Shown here in pieces: positions 1 through 7,447 of a stretch of 51,764 nt of DNA. The position numbers and the translations under genes are program-made. The stretch comes from an uncultured Lachnospiraceae bacterium (GTDB lineage Bacteria; Bacillota; Clostridia; Lachnospirales; Lachnospiraceae), in assembly GCA_900317755.1 (NCBI GenBank), contig ONHZ01000038.1, forward strand, positions 1 to 51,764, in the 5' to 3' direction. Below the pieces are notes generated by a model. The model searched no databases. It was not told the origin of the DNA and saw only the letters and a program-made list of their open reading frames with translations. Every line of letters starts with the position of its first letter. Positions within the stretch are counted from its first letter, which is position 1.

Positions 1-228
1 CGTGCTGTTATTGACGCCCTTCCTGGCGCTGTAAAGGCGGTTAAAGAGTGCGGAACACATAATGCGTCAATCTACCTTGAAAATGGCGAATGGGTGACAA
101 CTTATAGTAATTCAAGTGAGGACGTCGACTCAGCGATTACCCTGAACGGCCCGGATTGCAACTCGGATACTGCCGAATCTTCTGATACGGAATCTTCTGT
201 CACGGTCGATGATCCGGACTCGTATTAG
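1..228 (+). CDS. C-terminal fragment of an unknown protein
   Basis: The frame is open from the first base and ends at TAG 226-228, giving 75 residues; the start lies outside the window. The visible part begins RAVIDALPGAVKAVKECG and ends in a tail of about 35 residues rich in Ser, Asp and Thr (DTAESSDTESSV). Such acidic low-complexity tails are common on secreted or surface proteins, but no signal is visible here and I do not recognise a family. A REP-like repeat starts three bases after the stop. Confidence 0.6.
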   Translation, partial: RAVIDALPGAVKAVKECGTHNASIYLENGEWVTTYSNSSEDVDSAITLNGPDCNSDTAESSDTESSVTVDDPDSY

Positions 229-230
229 GG

Positions 231-256
231 TTGTCGCGGGGACGGTTCTTGGTGAC
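231..256 (+). repeat. REP-like palindrome, copy 1 (degenerate right end)
   Basis: It carries the GGGGACGGTTCTT core preceded by TTGTC and followed by GTGAC. Compared with the best copies (4131, 4168) the right arm has decayed from TGACAAC to GTGACGAA. Core in + orientation. Confidence 0.75.
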
Positions 257-346
257 GAATATAGAATCAGCCACAGAAAATTCATTTGATAAATCTATCC
301 CATGCTGATATTATATTATTAATAATGATGCTATTAGGAGACATGT

Positions 347-1204
347 ATGGCAGCAATAAATGATGAGTACAAGGACCGGCTTTTCAGCTTTATATTCGGG
401 AGAGAAGAAAACCGGAAGTGGACACTGGAGCTATACAATGCGATAAACGGATCGCATTATGAGAATCCAGAGGACATCAAGATTACGACCATTGAGGAGG
501 TCCTGTATCTCGGTATGCACAATGACGTCTCCTTCATGATTTCTGATGAGATGAGCTTGTATGAACAACAGAGCACTTACAACCCGAATATGCCGGTAAG
601 ACAGCTGCAGTACTGTGGATATCTATACGAGAAGTACATAAAGGAAAACAAGCTCAATAAATACGGAAGCAGGCTGATACAGCTTCCGGTACCCAGGCTG
701 GTAGTCTTCTATAACGGAACGACTGACGAGCCTGATGAAAAGATCCTTAGGCTTAGCGACTCATTCCCTGAAGGAGCCGACACTGACATCGAGGTCAGGG
801 TGAGGATGCTGAACATAAACTTCGGCAGGAACCAGAAGCTGCTTGATATGTGCAGGCCGTTGATGGAATACTCATGGTTCGTGGCAGAAGTAAGGAAAAA
901 CAGCAAAGACATGGAAATTGATAAGGCGGTCGACCTTGCGGTTTCCAAAATGCCAAAGGATTATATTTTGAAACCTTTCTTGGAATCACATGAAGCGGAG
1001 GTGAAAGGTATGATGCTGACGGAATACGATGAAGCGGAAACAATGAACATGTTCAAAGAAGAAGGCAGACAGGAAGGCAGACAAGAGGGATCTTATAATA
1101 CCCTTGTGTCCCTGGTAAAGAAAAACCTGCTGTCAATCAAGGACGCTGCCGGACAGGCAGGCATGTCCGAGGATGCATTCAGAAAGAAGATGGCAGCGAA
1201 CTGA
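347..1204 (+). CDS. Rpn-family PD-(D/E)XK nuclease / putative transposase
   Basis: 285 residues. Family members are recombination-promoting nucleases or transposase-like proteins and are often scattered in many copies in Lachnospiraceae genomes. Seen: an N-terminal region reading NDEYKDRLFSFIFG, an Asp in MHNDVSF (D60) followed by the E-x-Q of LYEQQS (E73, Q75), which fits the PD-(D/E)XK catalytic layout, and the EEGRQEGRQEG repeat near the C-terminus (about 240-248) that is typical of this family. The C-terminal 35 residues resemble a small helical end domain (AGQAGMSEDAFRKKM). TAGGAG at 334-339 is a good ribosome binding site for the ATG. The gene is flanked on both sides by REP-like repeats. 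Family assignment is strong; whether it mobilises anything is unknown. Confidence 0.85.
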   Translation: MAAINDEYKDRLFSFIFGREENRKWTLELYNAINGSHYENPEDIKITTIEEVLYLGMHNDVSFMISDEMSLYEQQSTYNPNMPVRQLQYCGYLYEKYIKENKLNKYGSRLIQLPVPRLVVFYNGTTDEPDEKILRLSDSFPEGADTDIEVRVRMLNINFGRNQKLLDMCRPLMEYSWFVAEVRKNSKDMEIDKAVDLAVSKMPKDYILKPFLESHEAEVKGMMLTEYDEAETMNMFKEEGRQEGRQEGSYNTLVSLVKKNLLSIKDAAGQAGMSEDAFRKKMAAN

Positions 1205-1266
1205 ATTAATAGTTAACGAACGCAGCTAATCTCAGGATAACTAATAAAGCGCTGGTTGGTAGCGAA

Positions 1267-1316
1267 TTGTCAGAGGGACGGTTCTAATTGTCAGAGGGAC
1301 GGTTCTTACTGACAAC
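1267..1316 (+). repeat. REP-like palindromes, copies 2 and 3 in tandem
   Basis: Two head-to-tail copies with the GGGACGGTTCT core. The first (1267-1286) is cut short after the core; the second (1288-1316) is complete with TTGTCAG on the left and TGACAAC on the right. Core in + orientation. Confidence 0.85.
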
Positions 1317-1335
1317 TTTTTTATATTTCAAGGCA

Positions 1336-1366
1336 AAACTACCCATTCGGGTAGTTTATTTTTTTC
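1336..1366 (+). terminator. Intrinsic terminator after the Rpn-like gene
   Basis: A perfect 9-bp stem, AAACTACCC (1336-1344) and GGGTAGTTT (1349-1357), closes an ATTC loop and is followed by a run of T residues. The 311-base gap 1205-1515 holds this hairpin and REP copies 2-4; nothing else is evident in it. Confidence 0.85.
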
Positions 1367-1465
1367 CTAATTGTTTTACAATTTTATATAGATTTTTGGA
1401 GTCTAATAATATTGTCATGTCGTTGCCATACGTCGGTTTTGATTGGCAGCTCGTTTAATTGAAAA

Positions 1466-1495
1466 GGTGTCAGCAAGAACCGTCCCGTGACAACC
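1466..1495 (-). repeat. REP-like palindrome, copy 4
   Basis: AAGAACCGTCCC core (minus orientation) between GTGTCA and TGACAAC. A frame open from TTG at 1459 runs through this repeat into the response regulator, so that upstream start is judged spurious. Confidence 0.85.
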
Positions 1496-1515
1496 CCATT
1501 TTTAGAAGGCAGACT

Positions 1516-2139
1516 ATGATTAATGTTTTGATAGTAGAAGATTCCCGCGTTTCAAGGAACGCATTTCAGAGGGAGATTTCCGGGATGGCCGGATATAAGG
1601 TCATTGCCGCTATAGAAAATGCGGCAAATGCTGAACTTATCTGCCTTCAGAATAAGGTAGATCTGATCCTTATGGATATCTGCACTGCTGATGATGAATC
1701 CGGTCTTGAAGCTGCTGGGAAAATAAAGGAGGATTTCCCGGAAATCCGTATTATCATGATGACATCCATGCCGGAATATACATTCATAAGTAAGGCAAGG
1801 GAAAGCGGCTGCGACAGCTTCTGGTACAAGGAAACTGACGACATTTCGCTTTCTGAAATAATACAGAGGACAATGACCGATGATTTCGTATGGCCGGATG
1901 AGACTCCCAATATAAAAATAGGCTGTGCTGACAGCAGGGATTTTACGAAACGCGAGCTTCAGGTCATACGGGACCTTGCAGCCGGGAAAAAGTACAGTGA
2001 AATCGCTGATCACCTCCAGCTTTCAGAGAACACCGTGAAATACCATGTAAAGAACATCCTTCAGAAAACAGGCTTCCGCAATATACTTTCCCTCGTTGTC
2101 GAAGTTGTCGAGAAAAAATATATATTGCCAAAATATTGA
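1516..2139 (+). CDS. NarL/LuxR-type response regulator (orphan)
   Basis: 207 residues from ATG 1516 (MINVLIVEDSRVSR). Receiver domain about 1-120: acidic pair E8/D9, phospho-acceptor D54 in LILMDIC, T83/S84 at the end of beta-4, and K105. Effector domain about 145-205: a LuxR-type helix-turn-helix with FTKRELQVIRDLAAGKKYSEIA and SENTVKYHVKNIL. Known role of the family: a phosphorylation-dependent transcription factor. No histidine kinase lies nearby, so it is an orphan here. The chosen start excludes 19 codons (from TTG 1459) that are made of REP repeat sequence. The SD before 1516 is weak (GAAGGCAG). Confidence 0.9.
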   Translation: MINVLIVEDSRVSRNAFQREISGMAGYKVIAAIENAANAELICLQNKVDLILMDICTADDESGLEAAGKIKEDFPEIRIIMMTSMPEYTFISKARESGCDSFWYKETDDISLSEIIQRTMTDDFVWPDETPNIKIGCADSRDFTKRELQVIRDLAAGKKYSEIADHLQLSENTVKYHVKNILQKTGFRNILSLVVEVVEKKYILPKY

Positions 2140-2247
2140 AAAGACTACCGGTTTGTGTGGGGTAATTACATTACTTATTATTTATAATAAAAGAGCAGCA
2201 GCGGATTATTTACGTTCCACATTAATGAACTTTAAGGAGGAACTGCC

Positions 2248-3252
2248 ATGAAGATATGTAAGAATTGCGGTCACGAGGTTGATGATGCAGATGCGTTTTG
2301 CTCTAACTGCGGTCATGCTTTTGGAACTGATGCGTATATGACACAAAATAGTAATACAGCAGGTCCTTCTTCTGCCAGGCATGTTATTAAGCATAAAGCA
2401 CTCTTTGCAATGGTTGCTGCCATAGCTGTTGCGTTAATCTGTGCCGTGATTGCCCACCCCTATATCAAAGAAAGGCTGATGATAAGAGAAGCGGAGAAAG
2501 TCTATGGACCGTTTCTGGATGAATTGTATGACTACATAAATCAAGTAAGAAATTCTGACCTTGATGATGAAGGACGTGAGTTTTTTAACAAATATGACAT
2601 AGAGCTATCGAATTTATTTATGGAACTTAGGTATCAGGTAGATCCAAGAACCGCTTATGACCCTGATTACATTGCTTATTCAATCCAGGATATTAATGGT
2701 GATGGCAAAGGAGAACTACTTTTGTATGTTCTTAATAATGATGGAACTATGGCGGACTTCAGCTCATATGAAAAGGACATATATGGAGGAAAACTTGGAT
2801 TTATTGGACACCCTCGGGAAGGAGAACCACCTGCTAAATATCTGACATCATCTCAGTTAAAGTACATATTTACATATGATGATGAAAGCGAGGAGGTTAA
2901 CGCCTTGTCCATTTCGGAATCTAAACATCCAGACGCGTTTAATCATTCATTTTCACCTTTTTTTCTTATGAAAAATGGCAATATTCTTGCCGTTGATATC
3001 AGAACAGGAGGGCTGGCGATTGTAACAGTGAAGGATGGAAGTGGAGTAACAGAATGCGTCAAATGGGTTGGATTTATTAACGCAAAGGATGATAAAGGAA
3101 ATCGAGTTGCTCACTTGGCAGAAGGTAGCAGCTTTGATATATCGCAGGGCACTGAAATCGACAAGGACGAAGCATATGATCTCCTTGATGAAATGCTGAG
3201 CGAGATTGCTCCCATGCCGGAGGTCACTGTCCTTAGGAAGCATAACTTTTAG
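2248..3252 (+). CDS. Zinc-ribbon, single-pass membrane protein
   Basis: 334 residues, preceded by an ideal AAGGAGG (2234-2240). An N-terminal zinc ribbon with C4, C7, C18 and C21 (CKNCG...CSNCG) is followed by a polar linker and one transmembrane helix at about 51-69. The rest, about 265 residues, would lie outside the membrane. It contains DINGDGKGELLL (148-159), which resembles a calcium-binding FG-GAP/EF-hand-like loop. This layout suggests a membrane-anchored protein with a cytoplasmic zinc ribbon, but the function is unknown. The next gene also starts with a zinc ribbon, so the pair may be a small family cluster. Confidence 0.75.
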   Translation: MKICKNCGHEVDDADAFCSNCGHAFGTDAYMTQNSNTAGPSSARHVIKHKALFAMVAAIAVALICAVIAHPYIKERLMIREAEKVYGPFLDELYDYINQVRNSDLDDEGREFFNKYDIELSNLFMELRYQVDPRTAYDPDYIAYSIQDINGDGKGELLLYVLNNDGTMADFSSYEKDIYGGKLGFIGHPREGEPPAKYLTSSQLKYIFTYDDESEEVNALSISESKHPDAFNHSFSPFFLMKNGNILAVDIRTGGLAIVTVKDGSGVTECVKWVGFINAKDDKGNRVAHLAEGSSFDISQGTEIDKDEAYDLLDEMLSEIAPMPEVTVLRKHNF

Positions 3253-3282
3253 GGTGTAATGGGCGCTCTTGCTGTTTGAAAA

Positions 3283-3312
3283 GGTATCAGTAAGAACTGT
3301 TGCTCTGACGAC
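3283..3312 (-). repeat. REP-like palindrome, copy 5 (decayed)
   Basis: The minus-oriented core has drifted to AAGAACTGTTGC, with GTATCA and TGACGAC arms. It is recognisable only by comparison with the other six copies. It lies just upstream of the next gene's ribosome binding site. Confidence 0.55.
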
Positions 3313-3340
3313 TCAAGAAATGTATGAAAGGAGCGGAGAT

Positions 3341-3655
3341 ATGTTTTGTCAGAATTGTGGAGCAAGAATCACCGAAGAAACAAAATTTTGTCCGAATTGT
3401 GGGTGCGCTGCCCAGCAGCCTGGAGATTTGGGCATGGGCAGTAATAATCAGTACACTGGAAATTCGGGCGTGGGCAATAATAATCAGTACACTGGAGCAA
3501 ATGCTTATCGACAGACTAACTATAATTATTCCCAGCCGGCAGTACAAACTAATGGAACAGGTAAAGTCACGAAGATCATAATGACGATAGTATCGTTAAT
3601 CCCATTCCTCGTGTATGCTCTTACTTTTCGATGTTCTCCTCCACAATATTATTAG
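3341..3655 (+). pseudogene. Zinc-ribbon membrane protein, 5' part of a gene interrupted by TAG
   Basis: 104 residues from ATG 3341, with AAAGGAG at 3327-3333. C3, C6, C17 and C20 form a zinc ribbon (FCQNCG...FCPNCG). Next comes a 12-residue tandem repeat (GMGSNNQYTGNS / GVGNNNQYTGAN; a 36-nt DNA repeat at 3430-3496), then a hydrophobic helix (KIIMTIVSLIPFLVYALTF) that stops at TAG 3653-3655. The same frame continues as membrane protein to 4117, so this is probably the front half of one gene. A frame open from 3269 would take in REP copy 5 and is rejected as the start. Alternatively it is a short stand-alone protein. Confidence 0.6.
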
Positions 3656-4117
3656 GGGTATTATTTAGCGAATAATGGATTTTGGTCGTTATTTACTTCT
3701 TTTTTTGGAAAATTATTGTGGTTATTAGGATTTGAACTACCGAGTGGGGTATTTTTTGGTGGTATTGGTGGAGGGAGATTTTGGTTAGTTGTATTAGTAG
3801 CTGCGGTAATATTGATGATCTTTTCATTAATTTCAATCTTTAAAGAATCTAATGTAGTTAAGACCGTTATTGGAATTTGTACGTTTTTGGAGGTTGTCCT
3901 TAATTTCTGCACAGTAATTGAAAGAGTTTCTTTTTCCGTACAATTGATATCTAACTCCTTACGATATATATCTAACGGACCTAACGTACCATATCTCTTT
4001 CTACTTGACCTGCTATATAGATTCGAAACGGAACCAGGAAAAATCTTGATGTTTGTTTGGTCGATAGTAATGCTGGTGTTTTTCATAGTCATTTACTTGA
4101 AGAAAAAAAGAGCTTGA
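3656..4117 (+). pseudogene. Membrane-protein remainder, downstream of the in-frame TAG
   Basis: Directly after TAG 3653 the same frame stays open to 4117 and encodes hydrophobic segments (LLWLLGFELPSGVFFGGIGGG, then WLVVLVAAVILMIFSLI, and a last helix ending in KKKRA). The only in-frame start is TTG at 3716, with no ribosome binding site. This fits the back half of the zinc-ribbon gene at 3341, separated by a nonsense change or by paired frameshifts: the +1 frame over 3600-3670 also reads hydrophobically (FSSTILLGVLFS). Intact, the product would be about 257 residues with three or four membrane helices. Confidence 0.55.
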
Positions 4118-4130
4118 AGTTGTCAAGGAA

Positions 4131-4197
4131 GTTGTCACCAAGAACCGTCCCTCTGACAACTTGAAAAGTTGTCACCAAGAACCGTCCCCCTGACAAC
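4131..4197 (-). repeat. REP-like palindromes, copies 6 and 7 in tandem
   Basis: Two near-identical 30-nt copies at 4131-4160 and 4168-4197. Both have perfect 7-bp ends (GTTGTCA and TGACAAC) around the AAGAACCGTCCC core. They differ by a single base (CTC versus CCC). They mark the right edge of the accessory patch, just before the rplM promoter. Confidence 0.9.
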
Positions 4198-4210
4198 TTA
4201 AAATTTCCCC

Positions 4211-4239
4211 TTGACTTTAAAGCATCAAGAGAGTATATT
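4211..4239 (+). promoter_or_regulatory. Sigma-A promoter of rplM-rpsI
   Basis: TTGACT (4211-4216), a 17-base spacer and TATATT (4234-4239). Transcription would start near 4246, leaving a leader of about 95 bases before rplM. Firmicutes often carry an autoregulatory L13 leader here; I cannot confirm its fold by eye. Confidence 0.75.
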
Positions 4240-4341
4240 TGAAAAGCTATCGCCTTGAGAGATGGTTACCGGACATTTCCATTTTGAAAGAATGAGAGCA
4301 CGTTACAATAGATTTATTCATTGGTCGAAGGAGGACATTAA

Positions 4342-4770
4342 ATGAATACATATATGCCGAATCCTTCTAAAGTCGAGAGAAAGTGGTATCTCGTCGATGC
4401 AGATGGACAGACACTTGGCCGCCTTTCAGCAGAAATCGCAAAGATTCTTCGCGGAAAGAACAAGCCAGAATATACTCCTCATGAAGATGTTGGAGATTAT
4501 GTTATCGTTATCAACGCAGCAAAGGTTAAGGTAACCGGCAAGAAGCTTGATCAGAAGATTTATTATCGTCATTCTGACTATGTTGGCGGTCTCAAGGCTA
4601 CATCACTTCGTGATCTTCTTAATACTCATCCTGAGCGTGCAATCGAGCATGCTGTAAAGGGAATGCTTCCAAAGGGACCTCTTGGCGACAAGATGTACAA
4701 GAAGCTTTTCGTATATGCTGACGAGAATCATGGTCATGAAGCTCAGAAGCCCGAGACACTTACCTTTTAA
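4342..4770 (+). CDS. rplM: 50S ribosomal protein L13
   Basis: 142 residues, the usual length for L13, which binds 23S rRNA early in large-subunit assembly. Family motifs seen: [16 protein letters not shown] at 13-28, the [12 protein letters not shown] segment at 74-85 and [19 protein letters not shown]. The start follows AGGAGG (4330-4335). It lies 18 bases before rpsI, the standard L13-S9 operon, and is expressed from the promoter at 4211. Confidence 0.98.
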   Translation: MNTYMPNPSKVERKWYLVDADGQTLGRLSAEIAKILRGKNKPEYTPHEDVGDYVIVINAAKVKVTGKKLDQKIYYRHSDYVGGLKATSLRDLLNTHPERAIEHAVKGMLPKGPLGDKMYKKLFVYADENHGHEAQKPETLTF

Positions 4771-4788
4771 TTGACATAGGAGGAAAAA

Positions 4789-5187
4789 ATGGCAAAGACA
4801 AAGGAAAGATATTACGGAACGGGCAGAAGAAAGTCTTCTGTTGCAAGAGTTTATCTCGTACCCGGAACCGGCAAAATCACAATCAATAAAAAAGACATTG
4901 ACGAATATTTCGGCCTTGAAACTCTTAAGGTTATCGTTCGCCAGCCACTTGTCCTCACAAATACAGAGGGCAAATACGATGCAGAAATCATCGTAAAGGG
5001 CGGTGGCTTCACAGGCCAGGCTGGTGCCATCAGACACGGCATCTCAAGAGCACTTCTTACAGTTGACGAAGAATATCGTCCAGCTCTTAAGAAGGAAGGT
5101 TTCCTTACAAGAGATCCTCGTATGAAGGAAAGAAAGAAGTACGGTCTCAAGAAGGCACGTAAGGCTCCACAGTTCTCAAAGAGATAA
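4789..5187 (+). CDS. rpsI: 30S ribosomal protein S9
   Basis: 132 residues. S9 sits in the head of the small subunit, and its C-terminal tail reaches the P-site tRNA. Seen: [14 protein letters not shown] at the N-terminus, the [19 protein letters not shown] segment and the conserved basic ending [12 protein letters not shown]. The ribosome binding site is AGGAGG (4779-4784). It is the second gene of the L13-S9 operon and ends at a clear terminator. Confidence 0.98.
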   Translation: MAKTKERYYGTGRRKSSVARVYLVPGTGKITINKKDIDEYFGLETLKVIVRQPLVLTNTEGKYDAEIIVKGGGFTGQAGAIRHGISRALLTVDEEYRPALKKEGFLTRDPRMKERKKYGLKKARKAPQFSKR

Positions 5188-5209
5188 TCTATCAAATCAA
5201 CAAGATATA

Positions 5210-5244
5210 CCCACTGCCTTTTGGCGGTGGGTTTTCTTGTTTTT
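5210..5244 (+). terminator. Intrinsic terminator of rplM-rpsI
   Basis: Stem CCCACTGCC (5210-5218) / GGCGGTGGG (5223-5231) with one G-T pair and a TTTT loop, followed by TTTTCTTGTTTTT. Confidence 0.9.
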
Positions 5245-5295
5245 AGGTGTGGGCAAACAACGTTTGCGGGCTTAAGGTGCTTAGTAAAATACAAA

Positions 5296-5329
5296 GCCTC
5301 TGGAAGAATTTTCTTCTGGAGGCTTTTTT
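5296..5329 (+). terminator. Second intrinsic terminator
   Basis: An 11-bp stem, GCCTCTGGAAG (5296-5306) / CTTCTGGAGGC (5313-5323), with two wobble pairs and six T residues. No gene is visible between this and the previous hairpin, so it acts either as a backup for the ribosomal operon or as the end of an unrecognised short transcript. Confidence 0.85.
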
Positions 5330-5459
5330 GTTCATAATATGTAATATTTTATTTGGATGTATTGTTTTTTGAAATACATGATATATTTATCCGTAAAAGA
5401 TGTGGGCACCTGAAAAATTGTAAAATTTATTTTTTTAGTTTCGTGAAAAGGAGGAGAAT

Positions 5460-5999
5460 ATGAAGGGAAAGACTGGTTGTTTACTTATTGCAGCAGTAAT
5501 GGGGATTTCGCTGCTGACGGCTTGTGGAAGTATAGATTCAGCAACTGCAAGTGAAACGGCAGCAGCAGATAGTACAGTATCAGATAGTGATCCTGCTTCA
5601 GATGATAGCACTTCGGTACAGGCTGATAGCTCTGATGCTACGGCACAGGATGAAAGCAGTGACAAGATTACGGTTACTGGCAGCGCAACGTTAACTGTGA
5701 GAAAGCTTCTGCCAGACTATGTTCTGGACGAAACTACTATGCAGTGTGCAGTTGTAACAGAATTTCAGGATACACCATATATTATTGATGTAGGTGAAGA
5801 TATTGTCAGCGAGCTTCAGGAAGGTGAGACCTATGTATTCGAAATCGAAGATACAGAAGTCGATAAGAATTTTGTCATGCAGGACGGCGCGCTTGTTGAG
5901 AAGGCTGTATTTACGAATTATCCGGTAAAAATAAAGTCTGTTCGGAAAGCAGATGAAAACGAAATCGGACTGGCAAGCAAACAGCTTGAGATAAAATGA
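5460..5999 (+). CDS. Secreted lipoprotein of unknown function
   Basis: 179 residues, after a strong AAAAGGAGGAG. A signal peptide with the lipobox LLTAC gives the lipidated Cys22 after signal peptidase II cleavage. Residues 23-65 are a Ser/Asp/Ala-rich linker. The folded part, about 66-179, opens with KITVTGSATLTVRKLLPDYV and may be a small beta-rich domain. No family is recognised. The gene stands alone, convergent with the polymerase gene, whose stop is two bases away, so no terminator separates them. Confidence 0.75.
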   Translation: MKGKTGCLLIAAVMGISLLTACGSIDSATASETAAADSTVSDSDPASDDSTSVQADSSDATAQDESSDKITVTGSATLTVRKLLPDYVLDETTMQCAVVTEFQDTPYIIDVGEDIVSELQEGETYVFEIEDTEVDKNFVMQDGALVEKAVFTNYPVKIKSVRKADENEIGLASKQLEIK

Positions 6000-6001
6000 T
6001 T

Positions 6002-7252
6002 TTATGCATGATGTCCGCTAATCTGGCTGTTTCTGGCAATCGTGGTGCCGGCGGGGAGAAGGTTCATGCCCTTCAGGATGGCATTGTTCCCATAGGTATG
6101 GCGGATGAGATTTGCGCTCCGCATGGCAGGAAGGTCCTTGTCCTCAATGGCACTGTCTCGGAATAGATTGTACTGCCTGAGCGAATCTGGAATGACATGC
6201 AAAAATGAGATGCCGATTCTTCGGATGGCATAATCTCGATTCACATAAGGCATGTATAATGCAAGTAGATCATTTGTAAGTATCCGGACAGAAGATGTGG
6301 CGGATGGTAATTTTTTCTCAATCGAAAGTGCAGGCGGATAATCCTTACTGTATGCTACATAAAGCGTCACTCCGTCTGTCACGAGTCCTTCATCGACGAG
6401 GTCAAGTGAAAGAAGATCCACCATCTCTTTAAGCACAAGCTTTCCCTCGTCGAAAGAATAATCCCGAAGCAGCACCTGGTTCGAAGAAAGCGAGTGCATC
6501 GGACTTTCATAATCCTTGATGTCAGCAATCGTCACATCATCCCGTCCATAGGCGTGGTCAATTAGAAAAGATGAATTCCGTCCGATCAGTGCTTCAAGCG
6601 CCTTTGAATCAGTATTCCGAATATCCTCCATGGTGAAAATTCCTATGGAATTGAGCCGTCTCTCTGTACCGTGTCCAATCATCCAGAAATCTGAAAGCGG
6701 CTTGTGCGAGCCAAGCTTTGTGCAATACTCTTCTTCTGAGAGGTATGCTCGCCTGTCAGGAGAATGCTTTGCAAGAATGTCCATAGCAATCTTTGCCAGG
6801 TAGAGATTCGTCCCCATGCCGCAGGTCGTGTAGAGACCAAGCTCTGAAAGAATCTCATCCTGCAGCATCTTTGAAAGAATGCGGACATCGTTTCCGTACA
6901 TATGTATATAGGAGCCGGCCTCGAAAAACGCCTCATCGACAGAATATACATGTATGTCCTCTTTTGCTATGTATTTCAGATAAATGCCATAAATCCTGGC
7001 AGCATATTCAATGTAAAGATGCATACGTGGTTTCGCCATAATGTAGTGGAGATTCTTCGGAATCTCGAACACACGGCATCTGTTCTTCACCCCTTGCGCT
7101 TTCATGTGAACAGATACGGCTAAACATATGGTGCCCTGCCCTCTGTCCGGATCTGCAACGACAAGGTCTGCCGTCATCGGATCCAGGTGCCTTTCTACGC
7201 ACTCTACAGAGGCATAGAAGGATTTCAAATCAATACAGAAGCAGCTACGCAT
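6002..7252 (-). CDS. Y-family DNA polymerase (UmuC/DinB/UvrX-like), SOS-controlled
   Basis: 416 residues from ATG at 7252 (MRSCFCIDLKSFYASVE). Translesion polymerase fold: the first metal-binding Asp is D8, the F12-Y13 pair is at the steric-gate position, and the second catalytic pair is D106/E107 in YSVDEAFFE. A helix-hairpin-helix-like region follows (KPLSDFWMIGHGTERRLNSIGI), then a little-finger domain. It resembles the UvrX/YqjW branch more than classical Pol IV, an inference from the LAVSVHMKAQGVKNRCRVFEIP segment. A longer frame starts at 7309, but its first 19 codons cover the SOS operator and lie around the transcription start, so ATG 7252 with AGAGAGG upstream is preferred. Confidence 0.9.
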   Translation of the reverse strand: MRSCFCIDLKSFYASVECVERHLDPMTADLVVADPDRGQGTICLAVSVHMKAQGVKNRCRVFEIPKNLHYIMAKPRMHLYIEYAARIYGIYLKYIAKEDIHVYSVDEAFFEAGSYIHMYGNDVRILSKMLQDEILSELGLYTTCGMGTNLYLAKIAMDILAKHSPDRRAYLSEEEYCTKLGSHKPLSDFWMIGHGTERRLNSIGIFTMEDIRNTDSKALEALIGRNSSFLIDHAYGRDDVTIADIKDYESPMHSLSSNQVLLRDYSFDEGKLVLKEMVDLLSLDLVDEGLVTDGVTLYVAYSKDYPPALSIEKKLPSATSSVRILTNDLLALYMPYVNRDYAIRRIGISFLHVIPDSLRQYNLFRDSAIEDKDLPAMRSANLIRHTYGNNAILKGMNLLPAGTTIARNSQISGHHA

Positions 7253-7277
7253 ATGCACCTCTCTAAGAGAAAAACTC

Positions 7278-7291
7278 GAAACTTTCGTTCG
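7278..7291 (-). promoter_or_regulatory. LexA (DinR) SOS operator of the Y-family polymerase
   Basis: On the minus strand it reads CGAACGAAAGTTTC. This matches the Firmicute SOS consensus CGAACRNRYGTTYC at 13 of 14 positions. It sits eight bases downstream of the -10 box, over the predicted transcription start. Confidence 0.8.
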
Positions 7292-7299
7292 ACTATTAG

Positions 7300-7328
7300 A
7301 ATATAGCACGGATATTCGATTTTGTCAA
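7300..7328 (-). promoter_or_regulatory. Sigma-A promoter of the Y-family polymerase
   Basis: Minus strand: TTGACA (7328-7323), a 17-base spacer and TATATT (7305-7300). Near-consensus, consistent with a strong promoter held down by LexA. Confidence 0.8.
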
Positions 7329-7374
7329 TGATAACATGAATATATTTTCGAATATTTATTAATGCCTTATGTAC

Positions 7375-7410
7375 AAAAAGCCCCCGGAAGATTTCTCTCC
7401 CGGAGGCCTT
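7375..7410 (-). terminator. Intrinsic terminator after the 7448-7951 gene
   Basis: Minus-strand stem GCCTCCGGGA / TTCCGGGGGC with two wobbles, followed by TTTTTGT. It separates this gene from the polymerase promoter downstream. Confidence 0.8.
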
Positions 7411-7447
7411 GTGTTTTTATTCATTTATACAAGCAGGTTCGCAAAGA

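Noticed and set aside
3661-4092. 143-residue minus-strand frame opposite the broken zinc-ribbon gene
   Set aside because: The + strand encodes clear membrane helices; the minus frame has no SD and a low-complexity Asn/Thr/Ile composition, as expected from the antisense of hydrophobic codons.
231-4197. Repeated GGGACGGTTCTT units as a CRISPR array
   Set aside because: Copies are irregularly spaced, in both orientations, with genes between them and no cas genes; they are REP-like palindromes.
4240-4341. L13 autoregulatory leader RNA upstream of rplM
   Set aside because: The position is right, but I could not establish the conserved fold by eye, so only the promoter is listed.
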